From contig NZ_CP022437.1 in NCBI RefSeq assembly GCF_002224365.1, forward strand, positions 3,844,001-3,908,000: a DNA stretch of 64,000 nucleotides. The letters are read 5' to 3'. Each line of letters starts with the position of its first letter. Positions within the stretch are counted from its first letter, which is position 1. This DNA is from Virgibacillus necropolis (GTDB lineage Bacteria; Bacillota; Bacilli; Bacillales; Amphibacillaceae). This document shows, in pieces, positions 18,640 to 27,924 of this stretch. The notes beneath the pieces are model-generated. The model searched no databases and was not told the DNA's origin. It saw only the letters and a program-made list of their open reading frames with translations. Made by a program: the position numbers and the translations under genes.

Positions 18640-19497
18640 TTATTCACCTTTGAAAAGAGGTTTTCTTTTTTCTACAAATGCTTGTATCCCTTCCTTTACA
18701 TCTTTCGTTTCAAAACAGGTTTTAATTGATGAAAGTTCTTGCTTTAACAATGTTGTCAGATCAGCTTCCTCACTTGCTTTAAGAAGCCGTTTTGAAAGAG
18801 TTAATGCAATTGGTGGGCCTTCTGCAAGTTCTTTAGCAAACTTTATGACACGTTCATCGAACTCTTCATTGGAGAATACCTTGTTTACAAGTCCGATTTG
18901 TTCAGCTTCATTCGGCAATATTTCACGGCCGGTAAAGATCAGTTCTGCCGCTTTCGTTTTGCCAACCAATCGTGGTAAAAAGTAACACATGCCTGCATCA
19001 GGGCTTAATCCACGACGGATATACCCTGTTGTTACTTTCGCACTTTCAGACATAAAGCGTAAATCACATGCAAGTGCCAATGCTAATCCCGCCCCTGCAG
19101 CTACTCCATTTATCGCAGCAATTACTGGTTTGTCACATTCGATTAAACTTAATGCTTGACGGCCAACCCATCCTAATTCATCTAATTGCTTATGACGAGT
19201 TTTCCGTTCCGAAAGTCTAGCAGAACGATCCTTTAGATCAAGGCCTGCACAAAAACCGCGCCCTTTACCAGTTATTACAATCACACGAACTTCATCATCA
19301 GATGACGCATCTTTCAAAGCTGGCTGCAATTGTGAACTTAACGTATCATTGATTGCATTTAAACGTTCGGGACGATTTAATGTCAATGTTCGAACCCCGT
19401 ATTGTGTACTCGCTAAAAGTTCCTCTATGTTGGTTCTCTCCCTTCTCGTATCTAGGCTTGAACAACTATTTTCGATTAAGCCATTGTCCCCCATCAA
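18640..19497 (-). CDS. enoyl-CoA hydratase/isomerase
   Basis: Crotonase-fold protein of beta-oxidation that hydrates enoyl-CoA or shifts its double bond. 'LTLNRPERLNAIND' is the N-terminal block, 'GKGRGFCAGLDLKD' and 'AAINGVAAGAGLALALACDL' form the oxyanion region. The start is doubtful. The only canonical starts (19497, 19494) lie inside the preceding SDR gene with no ribosome binding site. Homologous sequence begins only about residue 24, at an ATA codon (19428) that has AGGGAGAG 6-7 nt upstream. Either a rare ATA start is used or an ATG was lost by mutation. Confidence 0.85.
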   Translation of the reverse strand: MMGDNGLIENSCSSLDTRRERTNIEELLASTQYGVRTLTLNRPERLNAINDTLSSQLQPALKDASSDDEVRVIVITGKGRGFCAGLDLKDRSARLSERKTRHKQLDELGWVGRQALSLIECDKPVIAAINGVAAGAGLALALACDLRFMSESAKVTTGYIRRGLSPDAGMCYFLPRLVGKTKAAELIFTGREILPNEAEQIGLVNKVFSNEEFDERVIKFAKELAEGPPIALTLSKRLLKASEEADLTTLLKQELSSIKTCFETKDVKEGIQAFVEKRKPLFKGE

Positions 19498-20224
19498 TTG
19501 TTATACATTCTCCATTAATATAATCCGATTGTGGAGATAGGAGGAAATAAGCCAAATTAGCCACCTCTTCCGGTTGACCAAGTCGTTTCGCAGGTATGCT
19601 GTTTATTTTTTGTTGATGCGCTTCTTCAGTTGGAATCAAACGATCGACACCACCAGTGTTTGCAATTGGACCAGGAGCTATTGCATTTGCTCTAATCCCG
19701 TATTTCGATCCCCATTCAACAGCAAGTGTGCGCGTCATCGCTAATACACCTGCTTTAGCACAAGCCGAATGAATGACTCCAGCTCCAGAAGTCCAAGCAT
19801 ATGTTGCAACGATGTTTAGAATACTGCCTTTTTGGTTATTCGTGATCCACTCTTTCCCTACCGTTTGTGAACAATACCAAGTACCATTTAGAACAATATT
19901 GACGACCGCATTCCAGCCATTAAAAGAAAGCTCTTCAGCAGGACATAAAAAGTTTCCAGCTGCATTATTGACAAGAAAATCAATTTTTCCAAACGTATCT
20001 TTCGTTGTATGAACCATACTCTGTACTTTGTCCGGATCACGTACATCCATTTGATAACAAAGAATTTGTCCGTCAAACTGCTCCATTTCTTTTTTTGCTT
20101 CTTCAAGGCGTTCTAAGTTCCGCCCGGTAATAACGACAAACGCTCCTTCTTTTGCAAACTTCATTGCCATTGCTTTTCCCATTCCGCTGCTCCCGCCCGT
20201 AACGATAACAACCTTTTCTTTCAA
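19466..20224 (-). CDS. short-chain dehydrogenase, 2,4-dienoyl-CoA reductase-like
   Basis: A 252-residue SDR. It has the cofactor motif 'TGGSSGMGKAMAMKFA', 'NNAAGNF', and the C-terminal 'YINGECITIDGGQWLN', which is characteristic of bacterial 2,4-dienoyl-CoA reductase-like proteins (FadH of Bacillus). It would reduce dienoyl-CoA formed from unsaturated or branched chains. The start is TTG with AGGAGGG 7 nt upstream. The active-site Tyr of classic SDRs is not obvious ('WTSGAGVIHSACAKAG'), as in this subfamily. Confidence 0.85.
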   Translation of the reverse strand: MKEKVVIVTGGSSGMGKAMAMKFAKEGAFVVITGRNLERLEEAKKEMEQFDGQILCYQMDVRDPDKVQSMVHTTKDTFGKIDFLVNNAAGNFLCPAEELSFNGWNAVVNIVLNGTWYCSQTVGKEWITNNQKGSILNIVATYAWTSGAGVIHSACAKAGVLAMTRTLAVEWGSKYGIRANAIAPGPIANTGGVDRLIPTEEAHQQKINSIPAKRLGQPEEVANLAYFLLSPQSDYINGECITIDGGQWLNRK

Positions 20225-20241
20225 AAAAATACCCTCCTTAA

Positions 20242-20377
20242 AGTACGTTTAGACCTTCAAATTCAACCTCCTCAGATCTTGCGGAAGTTGATTGACTATT
20301 CGATAAAGCGGCAATCCTATGAAGGCTGTATAACCGATCATCAAGTTTTAATTACCCTAGACGAATTAGCTTACTGA
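20242..20377 (+). pseudogene. unidentified plus-strand gene fragment
   Basis: An open frame without a start reads 'LRKLIDYSIKRQSYEGCITD' and ends with TGA at 20375, inside the 3' end of the MFS gene. It may be debris of a lost gene filling the 141-bp gap between the SDR and MFS genes. It is not recognised. Confidence 0.25.
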
Positions 20378-21628
20378 AACATTATCCGCTGAATTCCACC
20401 CAATTTTCTTCGGTTTATCAGGTCTAGCAAAAATACTAAATAATACGGCAACAATCACCAATAAACCGATATTGAAGAATAACGCATAGTTAAACCCAAG
20501 AGTTATATTATCGCCGGCTATTTTCAGAAAATAACCGCTTACAATCGGCGAAATCATACCTGAAAAATTCATAAATGACGTACCAAGGCTTGACATAAAC
20601 CCACTTCGTTCGGGAAGCAAATGAATGAGAATCTGTGGTGTAATTGCAAGTACAGAAGTGATACATCCTTTTGCCAAACATAAGAAAATGACTACTAAGA
20701 CAGCTGAGTTAACGCTCATTGAAGCATATAACAATAGTGCCCCCATAACCATGGTTGTAGCACCGATGAATACACGGGATTTTCTGTAGTTCTGATTTTT
20801 TTCAAATAACCGATCTGAAACAGACGAAACCAAAATCGATATAATGGCTCCAGCAACTCCAATTGCCGCAGCAGCATATCCCATCTGCATTGTAGTTAGA
20901 TGAATAACCTGGATAAGATAAGTAGGTAACCAAACGGCAGACCAAGTTGTAAACCAGAAACTTGCGAAACATGAAAGTAAAACAAAAATACATGTAGGAG
21001 ACAGTATAATCGGAGAGATTTCTGACCACTTCAATTTACCGGAAGTCGTTGTAGGTTCACTCCAGCTCATACTGTCTTTTGGTTTTTCTTTAGCTATCAA
21101 CATCCAAGGGATTACCCAGATAAAGCTTAAAAGACCTAGAGAAGCAAATGTTGTACGCCATCCTGTGTTTTCAATCATAAAAACAATGATTGGTGCCGCT
21201 ACTAAAGCACCTAATGTTGCTCCGGAATTAAATATAGAAAATGCCTTACCGCGTGATTGCGGGGGAAACCATTTCCTTAAATGTGCATAACCTGTAGGAG
21301 TAAATGGTCCCTCACTTATCCCCAACAAAACCCGATAAAGAATTAGCATCGGAAAACCGACAATAGCATACGCACCAAATTGTAAAACCGTCCAACTCAT
21401 TAAGAGAATACTCAACATTTTCTTTGATCCAATTCGGTCAGACAATCCAGCCCCAATGACACCTGAAATTGAAAAAACCCAGAAAAAACTGCTGCCAACT
21501 AGTCCCCATTGGACATATGAAAGGTTAAACTCTTCCATGATCGGAACAGCCGCATACCCAATGAGTGACTTATCAACAAAGTTTATAAAAATGGCTACGA
21601 ACAAAAAAGCAAGTATACCCCAACGCAT
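20366..21628 (-). CDS. MFS transporter, anion:cation symporter type
   Basis: A 420-residue major facilitator with twelve membrane segments. 'GLSDRIGSKKMLSILLM' is the loop 2-3 motif of the superfamily, and 'GISEGPFTPTGYAHLRKWFP' is typical of the anion:cation symporter (ACS) family, which carries carboxylates and aromatic acids. It lies inside the beta-oxidation operon and probably takes up the acid or the sulfate ester used by it. The substrate is not decidable from sequence. Confidence 0.85.
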   Translation of the reverse strand: MRWGILAFLFVAIFINFVDKSLIGYAAVPIMEEFNLSYVQWGLVGSSFFWVFSISGVIGAGLSDRIGSKKMLSILLMSWTVLQFGAYAIVGFPMLILYRVLLGISEGPFTPTGYAHLRKWFPPQSRGKAFSIFNSGATLGALVAAPIIVFMIENTGWRTTFASLGLLSFIWVIPWMLIAKEKPKDSMSWSEPTTTSGKLKWSEISPIILSPTCIFVLLSCFASFWFTTWSAVWLPTYLIQVIHLTTMQMGYAAAAIGVAGAIISILVSSVSDRLFEKNQNYRKSRVFIGATTMVMGALLLYASMSVNSAVLVVIFLCLAKGCITSVLAITPQILIHLLPERSGFMSSLGTSFMNFSGMISPIVSGYFLKIAGDNITLGFNYALFFNIGLLVIVAVLFSIFARPDKPKKIGWNSADNVSVS

Positions 21629-21705
21629 AGAAATCCCCCTTTATAAAGCCTTTACGGTATCGGAATGTAGTAAAATTTAGCTTGTCCTTCAACGATTCCA
21701 GACAG

Positions 21706-22572
21706 TTATGAATAAGTATAGAAACCTTTTCCGGTTTTACGGCCGAGCTCCCCTTTTTCAACTTTGTCAACAAATATTTTGGATGGTTTCATCGATTCAT
21801 CTCCCGTCTCTTGAAAATTCTGCATCCTTGCGTAGTAAGCGACGTCAATTCCAACTAAATCCATAAGTGCAAAGGGACCGATTGGGTGATTCAATGCTTT
21901 CGTGCAAGCTAAATCAATCTCTTCGACGTTAGCAATTTCGTTTTCTAACAAGTAAACCGCTTCGTCCATCAATTTTCCGAGCAATCGGTTTGCGACAAAA
22001 CCATTAATCTCTTTCTTCAAGAGAATAGGGATCTTATTGATTCGCTTTGTCAATTCAATTGTTACCTGAATAGTTTCTTCTGAAGTATGCGGACCTTGCA
22101 CTACTTCTACTAATTCCATCACTAATACCGGGTTGAAAAAATGCATGTTACAAATCTTTTCCGAGCGTTTTGTTGCATCCGCAATCTTGGAGCTGACAAT
22201 CCTAGAACTGTTTGTGGCTAAAATTGTATGAGCGGGTGCTAATCGATCTACCTCCGCAAACAATGCACGCTTGACATCTAACTTTTCGACAATCGCTTCT
22301 ATGACAATATCGGTATCTTTTACCGCTTCTTCCAGGGAAGAAGTAAAGCGCATACATTCAAACGCTTTACTAACTTGGTCCTCAGAGAACTTTCCCTTTT
22401 CGACCCGACGTTGCATATGACCTTCAAGAGACTGCTTTGCTTTCGCCAAACTCTCCTCACTAATATCCTGCAAGGTAACTTGATACCCTTCTAGAGCACA
22501 CACCATCGCAATTTGTGATCCCATTGTTCCTGAACCAATTACCGCTATGTTTTTAATCTTATCATTTTTCAT
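21706..22572 (-). CDS. 3-hydroxyacyl-CoA (3-hydroxybutyryl-CoA) dehydrogenase
   Basis: About 288 residues, the size of stand-alone 3-hydroxybutyryl-CoA dehydrogenases. The NAD motif is 'VIGSGTMGSQIAMVCA'. Catalytic His lies in 'MHFFNPVLVMELVEVV', and 'GFVANRLLGKLMDEAVYL' and 'HPIGPFALMDLVGID' are in the C-terminal domain. It oxidises 3-hydroxyacyl-CoA to 3-ketoacyl-CoA. The ATG at 22572 is chosen because GGAGG lies upstream; the frame extends to 22635 without support. Confidence 0.92.
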   Translation of the reverse strand: MKNDKIKNIAVIGSGTMGSQIAMVCALEGYQVTLQDISEESLAKAKQSLEGHMQRRVEKGKFSEDQVSKAFECMRFTSSLEEAVKDTDIVIEAIVEKLDVKRALFAEVDRLAPAHTILATNSSRIVSSKIADATKRSEKICNMHFFNPVLVMELVEVVQGPHTSEETIQVTIELTKRINKIPILLKKEINGFVANRLLGKLMDEAVYLLENEIANVEEIDLACTKALNHPIGPFALMDLVGIDVAYYARMQNFQETGDESMKPSKIFVDKVEKGELGRKTGKGFYTYS

Positions 22573-22685
22573 TTCTAAGAGACCTCCATTTAAAAGCATC
22601 ATTCTCCAACTGCTATCTACACAACAATGCTTCAATTATCCTCATTCCCGTTAACCATCCATATCTCGCTTCGAGATACTACAAA

Positions 22686-24314
22686 TTATGGAAGATTTAC
22701 TTTTCTTCCTTGATCACTTTCAGATTGTAGTTTCACTCGTTCTTCTTCTACCAATTTTCGCCGGAGAATTTTCCCGACCGTCGATTTCGGTAAGTAATCC
22801 CTAAATTCAATCATGCGGGGAATTTTATATTTCGCTAATCGTTCTGTACACCAAATAATAATTTCTTCTTCTGTAACATTTATTCCCTTTCTTGGTACAA
22901 TTACTGCTTTTACAGTCTCCCCCAGATACGAATCTGGAGCACCGTATACGCATACCTCTACTACCGCTGGATGTTGATAAAGTACCTCCTCTACTTCCAC
23001 CGGATATATGTTGTAACCTCCGGCAATGATGAGATCTTTCTTCCGACCTACAATATAGAAATATCCGTTTTCATCCATCCTAGCAATATCTCCAGTATAA
23101 AACCATCCATCCCGTAGCACTGACGCCGTTTCATCTGGATTTTTCCAGTACCCCTTCATCACTTGCGGACCTTTTATAACTAACTCCCCTTCTTCACCTA
23201 CAGGCAATTCTTTTGTACCCGTTTCCATATCAACAATCTTTGAATCGGTGTTGGGTACCGGTATTCCGATACTCCCGGGCTTTCTCAAACCTGTTACCGG
23301 ATTACGATGAGTGGCAGGGGAAGTTTCTGATAAGCCATAGGCTTCAAGAATCGGAGCCCCCGTTTTTCGTTCAAATTCATGCATCAATTCTGCTGGCATA
23401 GGTGCTGATCCACTATTGCAGAACTTAAAACATTCAATATCGGCCGCTGTCAAATCCGGATGTTGTAATAAAGCAATATACATCGTTGGAACACCCGGAA
23501 ACATGGTAGGCCGATGCTTCCGAATCACCTTTAAAACTTGATTTACCTCAAACTTTGCCACAGCAATATATGAAGCTGCCACAAAAACAGCCGAATTCAT
23601 ATTTGTCATCCCATATACGTGAAATAACGGAGGAGCACCAAGCATTCGTTCACCTGGTCTTTGAATAACCCCCCCCCAAGATGTAAACGATTGATAAACA
23701 TTGCTCACTAAGTTGGAATGAGTAAGCATCACCCCTTTAGATTTTCCCGTTGTCCCGCCAGTATATTGAAGTACTGCAATGTCTTCCTTAGGACAAATAT
23801 TAAGTGGTGGAAGTTCGTTATTTTCTTCGGCAATCCAACTATACAGACTATCCTTTTGTTCTTTTCCGCTATCAGCTGCAATAATCTTAAGATTATTGGC
23901 AAAATCGATCTGTTCTAATTTTCCCTTTTGTTCTTCAAAGCCGACAAACCATGCAGCTTCAGAGTCTCTAAGAATATACTCTAATTCGTATGCCTGATAC
24001 ATCGGGTTTACTTGGACAACTATACCGCCTAAACGATGGACCGCATAATAGGTAATAACATATTCCATACTATTAGGCAGCATTAAAGCGAGTAGATCTC
24101 CCTTCCGAAACCCCCGGCAATGGAGAGCTGCAGCTAAACGTTCGGTCATATGTTTCAACTCGGCATAGGTCAGCTCTTTGTCTCGATCGATCACAGCTTT
24201 ATTGGTTGGATAATCTTCAGCTGTGCGTTCCAAAAGATTAAATATGGACAAGGACGGAATTTCAATATCATAGGGAACATTTTCCGGATAAAATTCAAGC
24301 CAAGGTCTGTTCAA
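22686..24314 (-). CDS. long-chain fatty-acid-CoA ligase
   Basis: About 542 residues, AMP-forming acyl-CoA synthetase that activates the fatty acid with ATP and CoA. The P-loop is 'YTGGTTGKSKGVMLTH', A5 region 'EAYGLSETSP', hinge region 'GWFYTGDIARMDENGYFYIV' then 'GRKKDLI', and the terminal lysine motif 'PKSTVGKILRRKL'. The TTG at 24314 is chosen: AGGAGGGG lies 6 nt upstream and the gene then starts 16 nt after the acyl-CoA dehydrogenase stop. The longer frame to 24338 would overlap that gene. Confidence 0.92.
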   Translation of the reverse strand: MNRPWLEFYPENVPYDIEIPSLSIFNLLERTAEDYPTNKAVIDRDKELTYAELKHMTERLAAALHCRGFRKGDLLALMLPNSMEYVITYYAVHRLGGIVVQVNPMYQAYELEYILRDSEAAWFVGFEEQKGKLEQIDFANNLKIIAADSGKEQKDSLYSWIAEENNELPPLNICPKEDIAVLQYTGGTTGKSKGVMLTHSNLVSNVYQSFTSWGGVIQRPGERMLGAPPLFHVYGMTNMNSAVFVAASYIAVAKFEVNQVLKVIRKHRPTMFPGVPTMYIALLQHPDLTAADIECFKFCNSGSAPMPAELMHEFERKTGAPILEAYGLSETSPATHRNPVTGLRKPGSIGIPVPNTDSKIVDMETGTKELPVGEEGELVIKGPQVMKGYWKNPDETASVLRDGWFYTGDIARMDENGYFYIVGRKKDLIIAGGYNIYPVEVEEVLYQHPAVVEVCVYGAPDSYLGETVKAVIVPRKGINVTEEEIIIWCTERLAKYKIPRMIEFRDYLPKSTVGKILRRKLVEEERVKLQSESDQGRKVNLP

Positions 24315-24330
24315 ATTATCCCCTCCTTTA

Positions 24331-25506
24331 TTAACCATTTTTCTCTAGTAAACGTGAAATGACCAGCCTCTGGATTTCCGCCGTACCTTCCCAAATTTGA
24401 TAGATTTTCGCATCGCGGAACCATTTCTCGACTGGATAGTCCTTTATATAACCGTAACCGCCCAAAATTTGAATCGCTTCCGTTGTTGTTTTCATGCCTA
24501 TATCACCTGCATATAGTTTAGCCATACTTCCTTCTCCCCGGCGATAGGGCAATTCGTTCCTCGTCATCCAGGCGGCACGCCATATAAGTAAACGAGCTGC
24601 ATCAATTTCAGTAGCCATGTCGGCTAACTTAAAGGATACCGCTTGCTGTTTAATAATTGGTTTGCCAAACTGTTTTCTCTCCCTGGCATATTCCAGTGCA
24701 TATTCATAAGCAGCCCGTGCAATTCCTAAGGCAGCTGCCCCTACGCCCGGTCTGGTTGATTCCAACATTTTCAACGCACCTAAACCTGTAATATACGAAG
24801 GAGAACCTTCTTCTCCACCTAGACGGTTCTCCAGAGGAATCCGGCAATCTTCTAAGATGACCTGAGCTGTATGGGATGCTCTTACGCCAAGTTTTTGTTC
24901 CTTTTTGCCCATCTGCAACCCGGGAGTTCCTTTCTCTACAACAAACGCACCAATTCCATCCCAGCCTTTCGACTTATCCGTTTGTGCAAAAATGACATGG
25001 ATATCGGCAATGCCTCCATTGGTAATAAATTGCTTAGTGCCGTTCAACACATACTCATTTCCATCTCGTACAGCTGTTGTTGACATAGATGCTACATCAG
25101 ATCCGGAACCCGGCTCCGTTAGTCCCATAGCACCGAGTTTCGGATTATCTGGGTCGGTAAACATCGGAATATATTTTTTTTTCTGTTCTTCTGTTCCTGC
25201 TACTAAAATTGATGTCCCCGCTAGGTTTGTACCACCTAATATTGTTACAGCAATTCCGGCACATCCCCAGTATATTTCTTCAGCAATCACCATGGAGGTG
25301 ACCGGATCATTGATTCCTAAGCCGCCATATTCTTCGGGAAACTTGAAAGAAGTCAGTCCCAGTTTTGCGGCTTTTCGAAAAATCTCCGATGGAAATTCTT
25401 CCGTCTCATCATAAATATGAGCAACCGGTCGAATTTCGTTCTTCGCAAACTCATGTGCCAGTTTTTGAAACTCCTTCTGTTCTTCGGTTAAACTAAAATC
25501 GATCAT
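24331..25506 (-). CDS. acyl-CoA dehydrogenase
   Basis: About 391 residues, FAD-dependent enzyme for the first beta-oxidation step; it passes electrons to ETF. Blocks seen: 'AMGLTEPGSGSDVASM', 'NGTKQFITNGG', 'REVIS'-type C-terminal motif 'YQIWEGTAEIQRLVISRLL' with the catalytic Glu. The ATG at 25506 (MIDFSLT) has AAGGAGGAG upstream; the long frame to 25611 would run across the sigma-54 promoter. It is the first gene of a minus-strand operon that continues through ligase, dehydrogenase, MFS, SDR, hydratase, alcohol dehydrogenase, thioesterase and sulfatase. Confidence 0.93.
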   Translation of the reverse strand: MIDFSLTEEQKEFQKLAHEFAKNEIRPVAHIYDETEEFPSEIFRKAAKLGLTSFKFPEEYGGLGINDPVTSMVIAEEIYWGCAGIAVTILGGTNLAGTSILVAGTEEQKKKYIPMFTDPDNPKLGAMGLTEPGSGSDVASMSTTAVRDGNEYVLNGTKQFITNGGIADIHVIFAQTDKSKGWDGIGAFVVEKGTPGLQMGKKEQKLGVRASHTAQVILEDCRIPLENRLGGEEGSPSYITGLGALKMLESTRPGVGAAALGIARAAYEYALEYARERKQFGKPIIKQQAVSFKLADMATEIDAARLLIWRAAWMTRNELPYRRGEGSMAKLYAGDIGMKTTTEAIQILGGYGYIKDYPVEKWFRDAKIYQIWEGTAEIQRLVISRLLEKNG

Positions 25507-25581
25507 GATGTACTCCTCCTTGTATTTATCTTCTCTATTCGAGAAAAAACAGCCTTCCCCGTTCTCCTCACCTTTTATACT

Positions 25582-25597
25582 TGCAAGAATAATGCCA
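25582..25597 (-). promoter_or_regulatory. sigma-54 (-24/-12) promoter of the acyl-CoA dehydrogenase operon
   Basis: On the minus strand it reads TGGCATTATTCTTGCA. Compared with TGGCAC-N5-TTGCW, only the last base of the -24 block differs. It lies about 76 bp upstream of the ATG at 25506. Confidence 0.8.
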
Positions 25598-25648
25598 ACG
25601 TTTAAAACCACTGCAAATAAACTCTTGTTTAACTATCGCATCTTCCTG

Positions 25649-25727
25649 CGAGTCAAAATCAACTTAAAACACAGTAAATATTGATTCTTTTGAAACATTT
25701 ATGATTTTGTGAGTTATTTTTGACTCG
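25649..25727. promoter_or_regulatory. candidate enhancer site for the sigma-54 activator
   Basis: CGAGTCAAAA (25649-25658) and its inverted partner TTTTTGACTCG (25717-25727) lie 50-130 bp upstream of the -24/-12 promoter, the usual range for activator sites. The half-site TGACTCGT recurs at 32004 upstream of the etfB promoter. Confidence 0.5.
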
Positions 25728-25798
25728 TAAGTTTTCCTAACTGTGACAAAAATAACCTTGAATCTCAATGATCCCAGGTTTATCGTATCAATCTGCTA

Positions 25799-27856
25799 TT
25801 ATGAACATTCCAATGATTGTTCTAAAATTTCAGCAATATCCAATGTTTTAACTTGTTCTTCCACTTCTTTCGCTTTTGTTCCATCACCTAGCATCGTCAA
25901 GCAATACGGGCAGTTACTACCAATCGACGTTGGATTTAATTGAAGTGCCTGTTCAGTTCGCTCAACATTAACCCGCTTTCCTTGTGTTTCTTCTAGCCAC
26001 ATCATTCCACCTCCGGCTCCACAGCACATGGAATCTTCCTTACTACGTTCCATCTCTAGCACCTATACACCAGGAATGGATTTCATGATTTCACGTGGAA
26101 TATCATAAATGTCATTATAACGACCAATGTAACAAGAGTCATGGTAAGCAATCTGCTCATTGACTTCCTTTATCGGCTTGATACGCCCTTCTTGGATTAA
26201 CTGAAGGATTAATTCAGTATGATGATAGACCTCGGCTTCCAAGCCAAATTCGGTATACTCATGCTTAAACGTATTATAAGCATGTGGATCAATCGTCACA
26301 ATCCTCTTTACACCGCACTTCTGAAAATTCGCGATATTTTCTTGACAAAGCTGTTGGAACAAGAATTCATTCCCCATACGACGGGCCGTATCTCCAGAGT
26401 TTTTCTCATCATTTCCGAGGATCGCAAACTTAACTCGAGCAGCATTCATAATTTTTGCAAACGATTGAGCGACCTTTTGGCTTCGCTTGTCAAACGATCC
26501 CATCGAACCAACCCATAACAGATAATCGAAGTCTTCCACTTCTTTGACCGTAGGAACCTCGATGTCCTCTCGTTCATTCCGCCACTTGATACGCTCTTTA
26601 CGGTTAATTCCCCACGGATTACTTTGGCGCTCAATATTTTGGAAGTACCGGGTAGCCTCATGCGGCATATTTCCTTCTGTTAATACAAGATAGCGCCTCA
26701 TATCAATAATTTTTACCACATGTTCGTTTGCCACAGGACATTGATCTTCACAGTTTCGACACGTCGTACATGCCCAAAGCTCTTCTTCTGTAATAACATC
26801 CCCGATTAAATTTGTATCGTATGTTTCTGCAGTCGCTGCAACTTCGACATTGGACGGCTGGAAAGCAAAAGCAGGAATCCATGGGGTACGAGAAGTAATA
26901 ACCGCCCCTTTTTCCGTCAGATGATCACGCATTTTTACAATTAGATCCATCGGCGACAATGTCTTTCCAGTTCCTGATGCTGGACACATGTTCGTACAGC
27001 GCCCACACTCCACACAAGCATATAAATCAATTAATTGGTTTTGTCTGAAATCTTTAATTTCCCCTACTCCATAATGCTCTTGTGTTTCATCTTCAAAGTC
27101 GATCGAAGTCAATTGCCCAACCGGCTTTGTATCTCTTAAAAACACATTGGCTGGCGCAAACAACAAATGAGCATGTTTTGATTGCGGAACATAAACTAAA
27201 AATGTAAGTAAAGTGAGTAGATGTACCTACCAGAAAATATAAAAAAGAACGCCCGCAGCCGCTTGACTCGTCCCCATAAATAAAGAGGCAATCGCCGACG
27301 AAAACGGGGCATATAAGCTTCTTTCGTAACCCAACCAAAGCTGTTCAAACGATAGTGACATAAAAACGGACATCATCAGTAAAGATAAAAAAATAATAAC
27401 AAGTCCAGATTTTAATCCCCGCTTTAATCGCTTCAATTTTTCTATATAGCGCCTATAGTAGGCAAAGCCAACCGCAAGTAATATAAGGAAGGCTGTAATC
27501 TCTTGAAATAAGCTAAAATACTTATGTGCTGACCCTAATGGAAGTTCGTACCCTCTTATCAATCCTTTCACAATCAGCTCAACAGCACCTAATTGCAGGA
27601 TGATAAACCCGTAGAACATAACGACATGCATAATACCGCTCTTAGTATCTTTGAGCAGCTTTTTTTGTCCGAATACGTTGACAAGTACTTCGTTAATACG
27701 ACGTCCCGTATCTTTTCGCAAATTGGATTTTTTTCCGAGTTTAATAAACATAATACGATCATAGACGACACTGGCAAACACATACAATGCATAGGCTGTT
27801 ATTGATAAAAAGAGAATAAAATTAAGAAATTCTAACTTGACTGTCCAACCTCTCAA
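25799..27856 (-). pseudogene. fadF: FadF-like Fe-S membrane oxidoreductase with two in-frame TAG codons
   Basis: One reading frame of about 685 codons that passes electrons from ETF to the quinone pool in Gram-positive beta-oxidation. The N-terminal part has about five membrane helices. Then come two ferredoxin-type clusters, 'CVECGRCTNMCP' and 'CTTCRNCEDQCPVANEH', and two CCG-type heterodisulfide-reductase motifs, 'YHDSCYIGR' and 'SMCCGAGGGMMWLEE'. The frame is interrupted only by TAG at 27227-27229 (after ...FYIFW) and TAG at 26063-26065 (after ...SIPGV). Protein similarity runs straight through both without a frameshift. As written it yields three pieces (27227-27856, 26063-27166, 25799-26062), none functional alone. 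It is the last gene of the etfBA operon. Confidence 0.8.
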
Positions 27857-27924
27857 ACGTTACTAATGGAGCGGAAGGAGGTTAAGATTAACCTGACAAC
27901 ATTGGCTTAAGACCTCCCTCGTTA

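Noticed and set aside
25799-27856. Pyrrolysine or selenocysteine recoding as explanation for the TAG codons in fadF
   Set aside because: TAG is used as an ordinary stop by several genes in the window, and no pyl-type tRNA or downstream recoding hairpin was recognised; kept only as a possibility to test.
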